Positions 1 through 13,145 of a stretch of DNA of 64,000 bases are shown one piece after another (position 1 is the first letter of the stretch; every line of letters starts with the position of its first letter). The notes below the pieces were generated by a model. That model was not told the DNA's origin and did no database searches. It worked only from the letters and a program-made list of their open reading frames with translations. Source of the DNA: Colletes latitarsis (taxonomy: Eukaryota; Arthropoda; Insecta; Hymenoptera; Colletidae); the NCBI RefSeq assembly GCF_051014445.1, contig NC_135137.1, forward strand, positions 29,575,501 through 29,639,500, read 5' to 3'. Both the position numbers and the translations under genes were made by a program.

Positions 1-835
1 CGATTTTGTATCGGGATCCGGTTCTAATTGGACGCGGCTCGAGATAGATCGTCCGTAAGTGGCAAAATGAAGCGACTTCGTGACGGACAGACATCTCACG
101 AATATGTATACACAAAGTGAAAAATCATTCCAAACGTTTATGCACGCCTGACTTGCAAGACCGTAGATGCTGGTTGATAGTGTCGTACGTAGTTCGTTTA
201 CTTCAGCAGCCGACGCGGATGATTTATTTTATGGTACCTTATCCGACGAGGAATCTTTTGCGTTACTGACGTCTTCCAGTTTGTACGATTAAGGATAACG
301 ATGATTTTCAAATCTGCTCCTAGGAACTCTCGCCGGTCGATCGAAACTGTTTAATTAATTTTGTTATTTTTCTTGTTGCTGTCAGAGCTATCGATGTAAA
401 CAAATATTCCTCAGTTTGTATCAAATTTTATTCCTGTTTTTCCTAATTTAAAATTCCAAGAGACATACCACGTTTAATGATTTTTGTTCTTTTATATTAT
501 TTTGTGAAAATTTCTTCTTTTAAATGTATTCGAAGTAGAATAATGTAATTGTCACCTGATAATTTTAATTAAACCGTACAATGTGTTATAGTTGAGGACA
601 GTAAATAATTGTAATTAGTCAATAAATAAGTACATGGATAAATTAATATAGTAAATATTGTAATAATAAGTAAATATTAACCTCTTTCCTTGCTATTTAA
701 CTCGACGAAATCCGGATCCAAACGGTAGGCGTCAACGCGCGGTAAACAAACCAGGCTGATGCTAACACTGTTTTGTAACAGAGATTATAAGAATCGCGAC
801 CAACTCTTGTGGCGTACCGATAGGAACTAAAACTC
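1..835. other. AT-rich DNA, no feature seen
   Basis: No open frame, repeat or RNA gene that I can support. Confidence 0.5.
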
Positions 836-965
836 AATCACGATCGTGATTTGCTGCCCGCGAGCCTGGCTCGTGATGTTTACATTTGGGCCGACCTTCT
901 GTTCGTAAATCTGGCTCGTGAAATTCTTGTTTGAGCCAAAATCCTCATCACGAGTCAGACTCGTT
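836..965. other. Palindrome and repeated GCTCGTGA motif cluster
   Basis: AATCACGATCGTGATT (836-851) is a perfect 16-bp palindrome. CTGGCTCGTGA occurs at about 865 and 911, and an inverted relative TCACGAGTCAGACTCG at about 949. This could be a transcription-factor cluster or a decayed inverted-repeat element. Confidence 0.4.
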
Positions 966-1390
966 AAAGTACGGGAATGGGTTAATATGTTAATATACGA
1001 ATGGATATAAATGGATTATAAAATGGTGCCAACAAAACTGAAGTTTTATGAAAATGTGAGAAAAGAGTAGTGTTTTTATAAGACGAATCGTAGGCAAAAT
1101 AAAATTCCAGTTGCATCATAACGCGTCGCCTTGATAAACCATCCGTGATCAAACGAACAATCGATTAATGCGAAAATCGCTCTCACGACGACTCGACTCC
1201 CACACGAGCTAGTGGACCGTGCCTCGAGGATTCTCGAATCGATCTTGCGCGAAGAAAAGCGAGTCTGGTATCCGATATCGAGTCGTTGCGAAGGATATAC
1301 GAGATATGATGACTCTTAACCGTGAACCGATCGGAACGTCAAGATCGGTCTCTGAGGCCGCATCACTTTCACCATTTTCTGGTGCAAATG

Positions 1391-1997
1391 GGAATCCTCC
1401 ATCTAATGTTCTCGTTCCATTCGTTTCAAGCAAGATTCTTTCTTTTAAAATACAATTTGAAAATTCATGGATCGTAATATTCGATTAAATATAAAACTAA
1501 TTAGAATATATTTTAATATAGTCTCGGTGGACAGAAAATAATTTTGACCACCTTTAAAATTTAAATACTTTTCCTAATTTAAAATAGGAACTCTGTATTT
1601 AATGTTCTCGTACGATTCGTTTCAAACAAACTTCTTTCTTTTAAATACAGTTTTAAAATTCACAGTTCATAATATTCATTATTATCATTAATATTCATTA
1701 ATATTCATTATTATCATTAAAATTAACTAAAATTTGTTTTATTATAGTCTCGGTGAATAGAAAATAATTTTGACCACATTAAAATTTAAATACTTTTTCT
1801 AATTTAAAATGGAAATCCTCCATCTAATGTTCTCGTTCGATTCGTTTCAAGCAAGCTTCGTTCTTCTAAAATACAATTTGAAAATTCATAGTTCGTAATA
1901 TTCACTTAAATATAAAATTAGCTAGAATATATTTTAATATAATCTCGGTGGACAGAATATAATTTTGACCGCCTTTAAAATTTAAATACTTTTTCCA
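1391..1997. repeat. Three tandem copies of a ~190-225-bp unit
   Basis: Copies start at 1391, 1587 and 1811. Each holds AATGTTCTCG near its start, a TTTCAA-CAA-CTT block, TCTCGGTG-A-AGAA-ATAATTTTGACC (at about 1521, 1747 and 1942) and ends TTTAAATACTTTT. Copy 2 is longer because of an ATTATCATTAATATTC microsatellite-like insertion. Confidence 0.9.
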
Positions 1998-2519
1998 GCT
2001 ATGATAAATATACACGTTTGTGAGTCACTTTAACAAATATTTGAAACCACGTATGTATATATGTTAACACTCGAGCTTATGTACATTGTTTACACATAGT
2101 TGTGCATACAGTTAGATCCTGCTTCCTTTTGGATGAAATGTGTGGCCGTTGCGAAACAATACCGTTTATTTTAATTAGCGTAATTGCAATTAACGGCCAC
2201 CTGCGGAAAACGAGAGGTTAGTAACCCAACAATTATTGCGACAAAAATTGGCCACAGTAGTACCACTTTCACCGTTAGTACAATACCGTTGCAAAGGTAA
2301 CCTAATTAAGAAGCGCAAAGATATTTAATGGTCCTCCTCTCGTCATTAGAGTTACTTTCTTAAATGTACATAATTGACGGTAAGTGTGAAAGTGTACGCA
2401 ATAGACTCGTTGCGTTATCATCTCGTGCAGTTACTCGTAGATGATTATGTAACGTCAATCTCTGTTGTATTCGTAAACTTAATTTCACAGACACTCTGGA
2501 TTAGGTCTTTCAATGCATT

Positions 2520-2955
2520 AATTGCCAGACCAAACCCCTCAAATTGTCCATGAAAATAGAACTCTGTCTTTAAACAATTAAAATAAACTTATTTTTAAAG
2601 CCTCATTAAAATTCAACAGTCCTATATAGATTTATTTTTTTAACATCTAATCTTGAGAATTAATTTTGCTAAACCACACCCCTTTTTAGGCAACTGGAAA
2701 ACAACATACTCACGATTTGTCATTGAACTTGTTTTTACAAGCTTGTTAGATTTATTTTCTTTAACATTTAATCTTGAGAATTTTTTAGCTCCTAAACCGA
2801 ACCTTTGTCCACAAAAACGAAATTCTGTTTTTAGACAATTAGAAACTGACAAATCCACGATTTGTCATTGAACTATTTTAACAACCTCCCTAAAATTCAA
2901 CACTCTCATCTAGATTTATTTTTATTAATATCTAATTTTGAGAATTAATTTTTTT
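2520..2955 (+). repeat. Dispersed repeat made of 2-3 tandem subunits, forward copy
   Basis: Subunits share CACGATTTGTCATTGAAC (2711, 2856), CTAAAATTCAACA-TC and TCTAATCTTGAGAATTA. An inverted relative lies at 52080-52400. Short open frames here are incidental. Confidence 0.75.
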
Positions 2956-3121
2956 AGTGAAAAATCATATCACCCGATATTTTAAAAAACAGTCACCTCT
3001 TCGTTATTGAATTACGTAGGTACCTCAAGGATCAATAATCTCAGAAATCCAAACACTGAAATTTCTGTGTGGATTAAATTTAATTTGTAGAATCTAAATA
3101 AGCTCAAGACTGATTCTAAAA

Positions 3122-3423
3122 GACTCAGATAAGATGGCGAATTATAAGAGTGTCCGTGAAGAGTTAATCAATTGCAATATGCTTTTTAAAACTCCAACGT
3201 TTAAATCCAACCAAAATGAATTTTGTTACCATACACGACGAACATTGGAGTATATTAGAATCGAATGTCATTGACTCAGATAAGATGGCAAATTACAAGA
3301 GTGTCCGTGAAGAGTTAATCAATTGCAATATGCTTTTTAAAACTCCAACGTTTAAATCCAACCAAAGTGAGTTTTATTACCACACACGACGAACATTGGA
3401 GTATATTAGAATCGAATGTCATT
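3122..3423. repeat. Two tandem copies of a 151-bp unit
   Basis: Units 3122-3272 and 3273-3423 differ at only a few positions (GACTCAGATAAGATGGC starts each). The first lacks an exact left boundary. The high identity makes this one of the youngest duplications here. Confidence 0.93.
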
Positions 3424-3754
3424 AATACCTGCGGATGCTAGCATTCCATTCGTCTGAATTTTGCAATCGCCAGTCGCATTCCACGCCATTGTTCGTCGAC
3501 AGCGGTGTCACGCGTTGCATCATACATTCACATATGCCACACACGCGAACGTTCCCATAAATAATAATCGTCTCATCGTGTACACGATTTTCACGGCAAC
3601 TGCCTCGTGAATTTAGACTTCTGACAATGGACTGCACTATTTCGAACCACGATCCACGTTACGGTTTCTACGATTCTTGTAAACGCGAATTGTACGAAAC
3701 AGACACGGAACAAACTTTACAACTGGGAAAGAAAAACAAATTTCATTTGTACAA

Positions 3755-3800
3755 AACTCGAGACTCGAGTTCCTAAGCAGGGATCACGTTCTTCAAGAAC
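3755..3800. other. Palindrome AACTCGAG-A-CTCGAGTT and heat-shock-like motif
   Basis: Eight-base arms around one base at 3755-3771. GTTCTTCAAGAAC just downstream (about 3789-3801) contains TTCAAGAA, which fits the heat-shock element core. No gene is adjacent, so function is unsupported. Confidence 0.3.
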
Positions 3801-3801
3801 C

Positions 3802-5003
3802 TCCCTGAAAATTCCTCTTCAAGAGACGAGTAGACTAAACGAGTGCACGAACTTACTCCCATAAGTATCAAACTAATGTTCTTTCAAAACTAATCTTCAT
3901 TTTATTTTAGTTTGTTCAACACCAAAGCAATCGAACTGGTCAAGATGACCCATTCAAAGTTACAAATTTACACGACGGGATTTTTGCAAACCGTGGTTTT
4001 CTATAAAAGAACAAATAAACATTTATTTCCATTGCATTATACATTTCCTCAAGTATCATTTTAATTTCTTTGATGCAGATACTCCATAATTGTTGGCAGT
4101 TCTAGTGTTAAGAAGAGTGAAATAATTTTATGGTGAAACACAAATTTCAGTTCAAGTTACTACTTACGCTATAAACATTGACGTTTATCGAAAAGGACTC
4201 AAGCAATAATAAATCATTAAAAATCTATCTATATTTAAATCAATGCGCCATTAAATTTATACCCAATAAACAATTTATATTAAACTCTGAAAATTCTTTG
4301 AACAAACAATTGCATTGGAAGGAACCGTCAAAGTCGACGCACAGAACGATTCAAGTTACTTTCTGCACATTTTCTCGCACCTTCAAAGGCAACAGAGGCA
4401 GCCCAGGTGTTCAGTTTCTATCGACCCGCCCTGTGCAAGCACGTTGGAAAGATTTGAGTATCTTACTGCGCGAGTAAATTCATTTGCATAGTTCAGCGCC
4501 TCGATGTCTCGAGCGTTGTACCTTCGTTAAAGGCCAGACAGGTCGAGAGCGAACGAAGATGATCCTTCGGGGATGATCCAGACGCAGTCGAACGTAATAT
4601 TATACGGCGTAGCGCGACAGAATTTATTTCCTTTATTGTTTAATCTCCGTACGGAAATGAAAATTTTCCCAGAGCGGCAGCTACTCGCCAGCCTTCTGTT
4701 CCGCGAAGTTGAAACCTTCCTGATAATACCCTTTAACGACACTTTAACGACCGTTTAAAGGCAAACAGGATGAAGATTGTTGCAATGCGGCAATTCTCGT
4801 TTTGCCTGTGAGAAAACTGCGTTTCCGTCTTTTTCCGCTGCTGAACTATGCCCTGTTGCGCGAACTTAATTCGCAGCTTTGCCTTGAACTTGTCTCTAAA
4901 CGCAATAATTAAACTACGGGAGCGTGATGTAGAAGAGTACGTTAACTTTTGCGTTTCATTTTAGTTTTCACTTCAAGAAAAAATAAATATTGTTCGTTAA
5001 AAT
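3802..5003. other. Intergenic, no gene seen
   Basis: Open frames up to 99 codons (4178-4477 plus) without recognisable content. A GC-richer stretch at 4320-4620 has no defined element. Confidence 0.4.
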
Positions 5004-5290
5004 AATTATTTTTTTAGACTTTCCAGAGCCAAGATACGCTTCGAAATTTTGTAACTTTGACTGAACGTTTCGATCCATGTCGAGCAATGACCAAATACAA
5101 TTGTTAAATGCTTCTTTGAGAATTCAAAATATTTTTAATTCTTTAGTAATTATTTTTTTAGACTTTCCAGAGCTAAGATACGCTTCGAAATTTTGTAACT
5201 TTGACTGAACGTTTCGATCCATGTCGAGCAATGACCAAATACAATTGTTGAATGCTTCTTTGAGAATTAAAAATATTTGAGTGAAAATGA
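5004..5290. repeat. Two tandem copies of a 144-bp unit
   Basis: GACTTTCCAGAGC starts at 5017 and again at 5161, followed by near-identical sequence to about 5275. Nothing coding. Confidence 0.93.
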
Positions 5291-8200
5291 CATTTGTGAT
5301 TAAGAGATTTCTTGAAGCATAATATAAGGTTGGAGTTTGTCTAAGATTAAAATATAGAATAAGAATTGTATGTTAAATATCCTAATAACGTTGTGTTCAT
5401 AATTATAGTATCTTAATTTTCGTGCCATTACTTGAAATTGACATGTACCTGTAACCTATGTTTGCACGAAGATGAAACGCCTATCATCCACAGTTATAAT
5501 ATTGTTCTTGCAAACAATGCAATCCGAATAAACGCGTGGGCGGTGAATGATACGTAGATTGAACGTATCTGTGCAGAGATCTGCGCTCTGGTAATTCGAA
5601 ACACGTACGCGAGTTCACGTACGGTAGAAACATATTGAAATTTCTACCGAGAAGTGTTTCGTTTGATATGTGTGTTCGTCGAAGAATGGGAATATAAATG
5701 GGAATATTTATTAAGAATTTGTTCGTTGTTACAGAAAATCAAATTGATACTTTCACTACTCTCAAAAATACACATACTTCAGGGGGTGAATCTACACAGT
5801 TCTTAGCCAGGAATGTAAAATAAAATGTAAAATAAATAAAAAATCTAAGATAAAAACAAGCACGTTCGAAGATACTAAAAAATTTTGTACGTGAAAAAGG
5901 AATGTTTTGAATTATAAAATTAATTATCGAATCGTGGTACTGTTAGAATTTACACAATCTTGATACTATGACAACGAATGATATTTATATATTATAATAA
6001 TTATGCTTCTTTGCTCAAATTCCGTACATCAATCAGATCTTTACTGAGCTTTCTAGTAGCGTTAAAAGGAAATTGCATCGAACCGATTGGCAACGTATAA
6101 AAGCTAGACTACGCTTACAATCGAAGAAAACTGGTTTCCGGTCTAAACTTAAGAACGATAGAGTTCAATTGACCACAACCGTTAAACCACCAAACCGACA
6201 GAAAATGTTTTTTTTTTCCTCGATACACTGTAGCAAAAGAAAATATTTGATTTCTCGTCCAAACCACTACGATAAATTGCATCGAGAAAGCAATATGCTT
6301 TGATGCACTGACCTCATACGTTGTTTTCAAATTGGAATGTAACTGTGTTGGAATTTTCAGTTAGTTATGAGAAGACTGTGATTTACTAATAAATTACAAA
6401 AGGAAATTTGATGTTTCTAAAAGGAGTAGTAATTATAAAACTAGAAACTATTTCTGTGTACGCCTTTTACTAGGACTTTGATAAAAGAGAAAATGAATGA
6501 AGAAATTTCAATTTTCATACATGAGAGTAAGATTTCATACAAACTGCATAAAATAGAGCAAATATGATCAATGTAGATAATCTTATTCGTCTATTCTTAT
6601 ACGTGAAACAAGAATTACAGAAGTAAAATATTTTTAGAATATTAAAAGACCAAAAATGTATATTAAGTTTTTACCAACTTCTGATCATCTTCAGAGGTAT
6701 AGTTACAAATTATGAATATAACATAAACATACGAACCAGTTATTATAAAGGTGAAAAATGTTTTTTAATATAATCAAATGTGTACGTTTAAATATCTCGA
6801 AACGGGACATATATGATTTAAATCATTTTCATAATAATCAGTGTATGTGTCAGAATAAATTAGAAATCACATAAAACCAAACAAAGAACACGAATTGTAC
6901 GTAAGTATACAATAAAAATAAAAATAAAGAGGTAGGTTGATATAAACGGAAGATAAATTTACATAAATTATTCTAAATGGAATTATACATCTGATTTAAT
7001 TATATTGACGTAAATAAAAAACGAAGGAAATAAACTTTCGTTTAATGAATATTTATGGGCGCGATACTTATAACGTAATATCGATTAAATGAGGAGTAAT
7101 AAGGAATCTTAAAAAAGAATGCCTGTATGAAACATTTTCTTGTTTCTGTACCGCGGCACGTATTTAGAAACGGGTTCCACATTTTATGTTCGAACATAAA
7201 TTCGTGTTCCAATTCGTTCAAGAAAAGAACGCTAAAAAACACAAGCACAAAAACATAATATATTGTTCATACGTTTCCAAGTTAAAAGCAATTACGAAGT
7301 TTCGGTCATTACAAACAGCTTGTTTACGTGATTTATTCTATCACTTAAAATACATTTATGTTTTATTTATCACTTGTAATTACATTTCTAAAGAGGGTCA
7401 TAATTCTAAAATTGCGTTGTTCTAATATTCCAAAAAACAAATTTTTTAAAAAACTATGCTAATACTTGAAAGCAATATGTACAATAATTATTTTATATAA
7501 CAAAATATGAAAACTTGTTTATATATTGTATTAAACTTAAAATCTGAGGTTTCATTTAATTTCAACTTAACAAACACAGACTTTGATAACATATCGATAG
7601 TTTCTATGAATTATCTCTCGAAGAAAAGAGCTAATTAGAAGAAACATAATCATAGAAGAATCGAGCGAAATATGGTTCAAAATCGTTGTAATAAGTCATT
7701 TGTAAACTGTTCTATACCAAGTTTTATTCACGATTAAGGGACATAAATTTTAAAATAATTCGTAAACTATCTTCCGTTTAATTAATAAATTCTAATTCTT
7801 GGAGTTTGAATTTGTAAATAAAATTGTTTACAACTCTGCCATCATTGTACACTTGTCAGAAGCATAAGAATCAACGACACTGTAAAGAACACAACGATTA
7901 CGTTTCCGTAATTGAATATTGCAATCTAATATTCCGACGAACGTAAATCCGACACGACTTCGAACGTATTAACAGGAGAAATAAAAATGTGTTTTACGTG
8001 ATACCGAGTTAATCGAGTTGACCCATCGACGCCGCGCGAAAAAGTCTCGACACTCGAAAGAATTTTAATTACGATTCCACTGATCCGTGACCGATCAGAA
8101 AATGAATTGTCATCGATTCTGCGTACAAAGTTTGAATGAAATGGTCGATGCCCGAGCACGGAAGGTACGTAGAGCCGATGATGTGTGCGTAATGAAAGTG

Positions 8201-9162
8201 GTACACGGTTCCTGTGCTAGTGGGGAACAGTAGTACGAAACGGTAGTGCAATAAAATGCGACGGTGTTGCAGCAACCATGATGGTATTGGTGATAGTGAC
8301 TCTTAGGGGCTAGCGAACATGCCACGCCATCGAAACGATACTAATCTTTGCTATTAAGCAAAGCAGAAGTTCCGAGCTCGTTACTCTCTACACATTGGCA
8401 ACGATGTCGCTTATTTTTTTTTAAATTCCTTTTAATCGTTTTACACATCGTGTGTGAAATTTGCAATTTTTTGGGACGTGATAATATAGATAATCAACCA
8501 AACTATGATTAGTAACTGTACCAGTCATAGTACCAAAGAAGCTGAGAGCTACAATTAAATAAATTGGGATTCTTGCTATTGTAAATGACTTTAGAAAAAG
8601 GCAATGGGTAGAAAATATTAACATTGTAATCTTATTAAATTTTTCCTGTTGATTTTGAAATGACAACTGAAATGAAATGTTTTCTTTTCGTGCGTAAAAA
8701 ATACTCTTTGGCATTTATTAATTACATTGTTGTGAATAATCAGGGAATCACGTGGGTAAATAATTTTGTTATTATTGACTTTCAACGTGTCTATATGCAA
8801 TGATTCAAATATCTGATAATAAGATTTTACGCTTCACTTTTGAGTCTTCCTTAGAAAACAAGTAAATTAATATCTAGAAATGAGGAAGTATTGAAAATAA
8901 TTGAAGAATACAGATTTAGGTGAACACGATTATACGATGTTTCCCTTCAACAAGTACCTTAACAAGATGTTTTCGTTATTTTTAATATTTTTCAATTTTC
9001 AGATATTAATTTTCTGAAGAGGACTCAAAAAGAAATGGTTGAAACAGTTAACATTACATCAATTTATAATAGACTATTAATGATTCAAGTATTTATTTAA
9101 GTTTTACTACAAACGAGTGTTATTATTTTTATAATCCACGAACGAAAATATTCGGATAAATT
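5291..9162. other. AT-rich intergenic stretch, no gene seen
   Basis: The only frame worth noting is an ATG frame of 97 codons on the minus strand (8421-8714) with one hydrophobic stretch (IPIYLIVALSFFGTM). It is not recognised and probably chance. Confidence 0.4.
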
Positions 9163-9446
9163 GATATTGCTTTTCTGTTTTTGCTTGACGAATGAGGTCA
9201 TTGAACGAAAGATAAAATAAAAATAAACACGAAGGACAATTTTCCATTGGCGCGATAATATCAGACGAGTTATTATTTTCATCCGTATATAAAATCATAT
9301 TATATAAACTCTCATTTTGAATAAACTTTTCCCTTTTCTTGATATTGCCTTTCTGTTCTTGCTTGGCGAATGAGGTCGTTGAACGAAAAATAAAATAAAA
9401 ATAAACACGAAGGACAATTTTCCATTGGCGCGATAATATCAGACTA
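9163..9446. repeat. Direct repeat, ~105-bp copies 178 bp apart
   Basis: GATATTGC-TTTCTGTT-TTGCTTG at 9163 and 9341 begins two copies that share GAACGAAA-ATAAAATAAAAAT and CCATTGGCGCGATAATATC. A 70-bp non-repeated spacer separates them. Confidence 0.9.
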
Positions 9447-9672
9447 GTCTTATTATAATTGCGTACGGATTGAACGAAACGTCAACGTGGGTATTTAGAA
9501 TCCCTGTCCATTATAAAAATGACGAGAATAGCATAGAGAGGACCGAGGCGAGTCGAAAGGACTTCCGGTGGCCGCCACCCGGAACACGAGAGTCGCTCGA
9601 GCGAAAACGCGAGCTAGCCACTACGGGAAGAAGAACAGAAGAGTCCGCTAGCTACGTTCCGCGCTAAAACGA

Positions 9673-9912
9673 TCAGGTGACCACGCAATCTTCTAACAAG
9701 CTAGTGTTTCCCCATTCCATTAGAACATCTCTAAAAATACGATAAATCCTTCCAATAACGTCTGCCAATCGCGACAATAATACAATCGAGCAATTGCACA
9801 AAGAAGAATTTTCTACCTCCACTAATTTCCCGATCCATCTTCGTCCATGACTAGCGTCTACGCGATTATCTGCCATCATTCTCTTACAAGTTTCCTCAAT
9901 TTCCTTTATCAT
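9673..9912 (-). CDS. Unrecognised open frame, 79 codons from its first ATG
   Basis: From the ATG at 9912 the frame reads MIKEIEETCKRMMADN and continues to LLEDCVVT, then TGA. It stays open 20 codons upstream without an ATG. Composition (Leu, Ile, Glu, Arg, few Asn/Lys/Phe runs) looks more protein-like than neighbouring frames. It could be an exon or an old retroposed fragment. No family recognised. Confidence 0.18.
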   Translation of the reverse strand: MIKEIEETCKRMMADNRVDASHGRRWIGKLVEVENSSLCNCSIVLLSRLADVIGRIYRIFRDVLMEWGNTSLLEDCVVT

Positions 9913-11424
9913 TCCATGGAGGATTCGAAATGGTAGAAAATGAAGAATCGACCTTAATCGACGTAACGTCAATGGCGATTTCCTCTCTTGATTCTCTCAT
10001 TTTATTCCCTCGAAATAGTCTCGAGAGAATCATGATAATTAGTTTGAAAGTAGTCGTCTTTTATTCTGAGTACATAATAAAATATGATTAGTGTCTACGA
10101 TAGCAAGCTTTGATGGGCTTGATTATGTATATTATTTCTCACTTTAGAATATATCAATTGAATATAACTACAACTTAGAATATTTTGTAAAGGGACAGTT
10201 GTATTATTGATACTGTGTTTGTTAGGATATTTCAAATCTTATCTAGTTTAATATAAATTTTATATATTTGGTTAATTCCATCTGGTAAAATCTTTATATT
10301 ATAATAAACAATATCTAGTACCTTTCTTTAAAATAGCAAAATAATGAACTATTTTAAGTTTCGACTACTTTAATTCTTATTAATTGATGTAAAAATTGGC
10401 TAAACTTGAGATATTTTATTATTATACTGTTATTATTGCACTGAAATATTCTAGGATCTAAGCACACCTAAAAATAATTTTTACAATCTGGCGTAAGATT
10501 ACCACGGATCAGGCAAATTTAATTTGTGAATAATGAATGGAAGTTTTAGATTAATTCTTAAACTTTCGTTTACAAAAGCTAGTTTACGAACTAATATAAA
10601 ATTTATATTCATTGTTATTGAATAAAATTTGACTGGCTTCAGCCACAGAATGGTAAACCATATCTCTCACATTTCTCGTGAGAACTTCAAACATTCGCAA
10701 GTTCTCTTGCTAAAGTAAAGGTTTAGAAAGATATTCTTATTAAAAGTCTTCTCGTTCTACGGTTCGTACGTTCCTAATATAATTTATTTTTCTCAAAGGT
10801 TGCAGAAAATGATACTGAAGACCGCGGTTTGACCGGGGCTGATTTAAGAGAATGTTTTCTTAAGAATGAAGGACGACTGCGTGCCGAGAGACAGTTTCCT
10901 GACATCAATCGACGTGCCTGGCCAACCATAAATTAGAAGACTCCGGCTTGACCACCCTGAAACCTTGCCTGCTTTCCTTCACATACTTCCCATCCCTTTT
11001 CGTGACTTCTTACTTGCATTTCTTCTACCTTGACCCACCTTACACGAATCTTCACTTTTTATTATCTCCTCCTACAACTTCTCCAAATAACCAATCTCTG
11101 ATCAACCACACCCAATTCTTTCTTTGCAAATCTGATTCCTTCAAAATCTTAGTTCTAGAATTCCTTATAAATCTTCAGATGTTCATCGATAGATTATGCA
11201 GATGTTGATTAACTGCTTTATTAAATTTATAAAGTGTTTCTGTTTTGGTTTAAAATAAACTGATTCAAACCTGGTATGCAATTATCTTTTTATTCACCAA
11301 TCGAACAAAGGTGAAATATTTTTATTTTACTTTCAATATTTTTGAATGGAAAGTTTCACTAATTCCTTCTTGAGATTTAAAAATATCAACATTACGATGC
11401 TTTGGCATTTTAGTGGCTATTAGA

Positions 11425-11808
11425 CTAAAATAAATCCTTCAATAAAATGTCCTGAACCATTGTGTGTTGTACAGAGAAATTGCAAAGTTTCTTAGCTGAA
11501 CTGTTAATAGAGAAGTGCAGAGATTTACTTCTCTGTAAACTTTCAAATGCATATAGAAGTACTTTGCTAAAACGGAATTGAAATCCAAAACTCTCAAACA
11601 ATATCTTTAGAAAATTTTGCAAGCACTCGGAAACTCTGCAGAACTCCATCGACAATTCTTCTAACTCGGTGACATTAAAACGTGAATCTATAAAAGTTTC
11701 GTATCTAACGAAGCTCTGTAGACCTAGCCAAGGATAAGCTCGTTGAACAAAAAGTTTGCTACACCTGAAATTTAAAAAGTCTCGTAGGATTATCGATGTT
11801 CCTTTCAA
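11425..11808 (-). CDS. Unrecognised 127-codon open frame with splice-like signals
   Basis: The frame is open from a TTG-led position to TAA. It holds an internal TTTAAATTTCAG acceptor-like site near 11767, and a GTAAGT lies just upstream near 11828. The text (FVQRAYPWLGLQSFV, TELEELSMEFCRVSECLQNF) is not obviously random, but no domain is recognised. A separate ATG frame upstream at 11891-12079 (start MQIVNYAYGYPVHGEH) is in another phase. The two might be exons of one minus-strand gene; this is speculative. Confidence 0.2.
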   Translation of the reverse strand: MKGTSIILRDFLNFRCSKLFVQRAYPWLGLQSFVRYETFIDSRFNVTELEELSMEFCRVSECLQNFLKILFESFGFQFRFSKVLLYAFESLQRSKSLHFSINSSAKKLCNFSVQHTMVQDILLKDLF

Positions 11809-11890
11809 TTCTCCTATTCGTTGACTTACCTACTATAATGTTTCACAATTCTAAAAAATATTACATAAAATATGAGCTCCAATTGAACTG

Positions 11891-12079
11891 TCAAAAGAAG
11901 TCGTCGGGAAAAAAGTGAACATGATTCATGATATGACCGAAAAAAAAGCGATTCCGGTCGTAAACTGTTCGTAAAAACTTTTCAAGGGTTTGAGAATCTT
12001 GCAATTCGAGTAGGCCTTCCGAAGGATACAGGTGTTCTCCGTGCACGGGATAACCGTAAGCGTAGTTTACTATTTGCAC
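11891..12079 (-). CDS. Unrecognised 62-codon ATG open frame
   Basis: Reads from ATG at 12079 through LLELQDSQTLEKFLRTVYD to TGA. It has a mixed, protein-like composition but no recognised family and no signal peptide. See the frame at 11425-11808 for a possible partner exon. Confidence 0.15.
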   Translation of the reverse strand: MQIVNYAYGYPVHGEHLYPSEGLLELQDSQTLEKFLRTVYDRNRFFFGHIMNHVHFFPDDFF

Positions 12080-12579
12080 GATAACTTTAATAGAGCCCGT
12101 ACGAGCAGGATTCCCATACGTGACTGTGGAAAAAATATCACCGCAGGCCGATGTCCAATTCCACCTAGCTTCAGACTATCTCCTCCTTCGCCTCTAGCAT
12201 GCTGGACTTAAGTAGATTAGACTGGCGTAGAAAGATGATAGCGCTTCCTCGGATTAATTCCGTCCTTTCCGGATTCGTTTCACATATCTCTTCATTCCTT
12301 CTGTTTCCTCCTGCGGCCGCATTACGCATCTCGTGCACGTTTCCGACTTAACTTCTCGTTTTCCCGACGTCTCCTACCTTTAACCGATAATTTTTCGAGG
12401 ATCTCGCGTATCATTATTTGCGCACAAATCATACCGTAGCTTGCACAGCTTGTATCCCGAGGATACAACGCGATGAAAAGCTGAAATTCTGAACGAAGCA
12501 TCGAAGGAGGGAAGATTTTAAGCGTACAATTTATAGAAATAACTTTTTTACTATAGATTGTATAGTAAGCAATGGACTA

Positions 12580-13145
12580 GAGAAAGTAAACATGCGAACT
12601 GGAAATCATTCTGAGTCTACTAGGCAAGGATTATATTACTTGAAATAGCAGAAATTTCTAAGGATCAAAGGTAACAGCAAAAGGAATTGTCGATCGTCTG
12701 ATCAATTCGATAAGAATTTCCTACTATTTTATGAAAGCATGGCCATTTATAGCTCACTAGAAAAAGTAAACATGTGAACTGGAATTCTAGGTCTACTAGG
12801 CAAGGATTATATTACTTGAAATTATAGGAATAATTTTCTTTGAACGATCAAAGGTAACAGCAAAAGCAATTATCAATCGTCGATAAGAATTTCCTACTAT
12901 TTTGAGAAAGCATGGACATTTATAACTCATTAGAAGAAGTAAATATGTGAACTGGAAGTCATTCTAGGTCTACTAGGCAAGGATTAGATTACTTGAAATA
13001 ATAGAAATAATTTTCTTTGAACGATCAAAGGTAACAGCAAAAGCAATTGTCGATCGTCTGATCAATTCGATAAGAATTTCCTACTATTTTGAGAAAGCAT
13101 GGGCATTTATAGCTCACTATAAAAAGTAAACACGTAAACTGGAGG
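12580..13145. repeat. Three tandem ~163-190-bp units plus a partial fourth
   Basis: The GTAAACATG-GAACTGG start recurs at 12586, 12776, 12939 and 13126. Shared blocks are CTACTAGGCAAGGATTA, AAAGGTAACAGCAAAAG and AATTTCCTACTATTTT. Unit length varies through small internal deletions. Confidence 0.92.

Noticed and set aside
3216..3425. 69-codon frame across the 151-bp duplication
   Set aside because: The period is not a multiple of three and the frame changes between units, so it is not a repeated protein.
8421..8714. 97-codon minus-strand ATG frame with a hydrophobic stretch
   Set aside because: Very AT-rich codons and no recognised family; a membrane-like stretch is common in T-rich random sequence.
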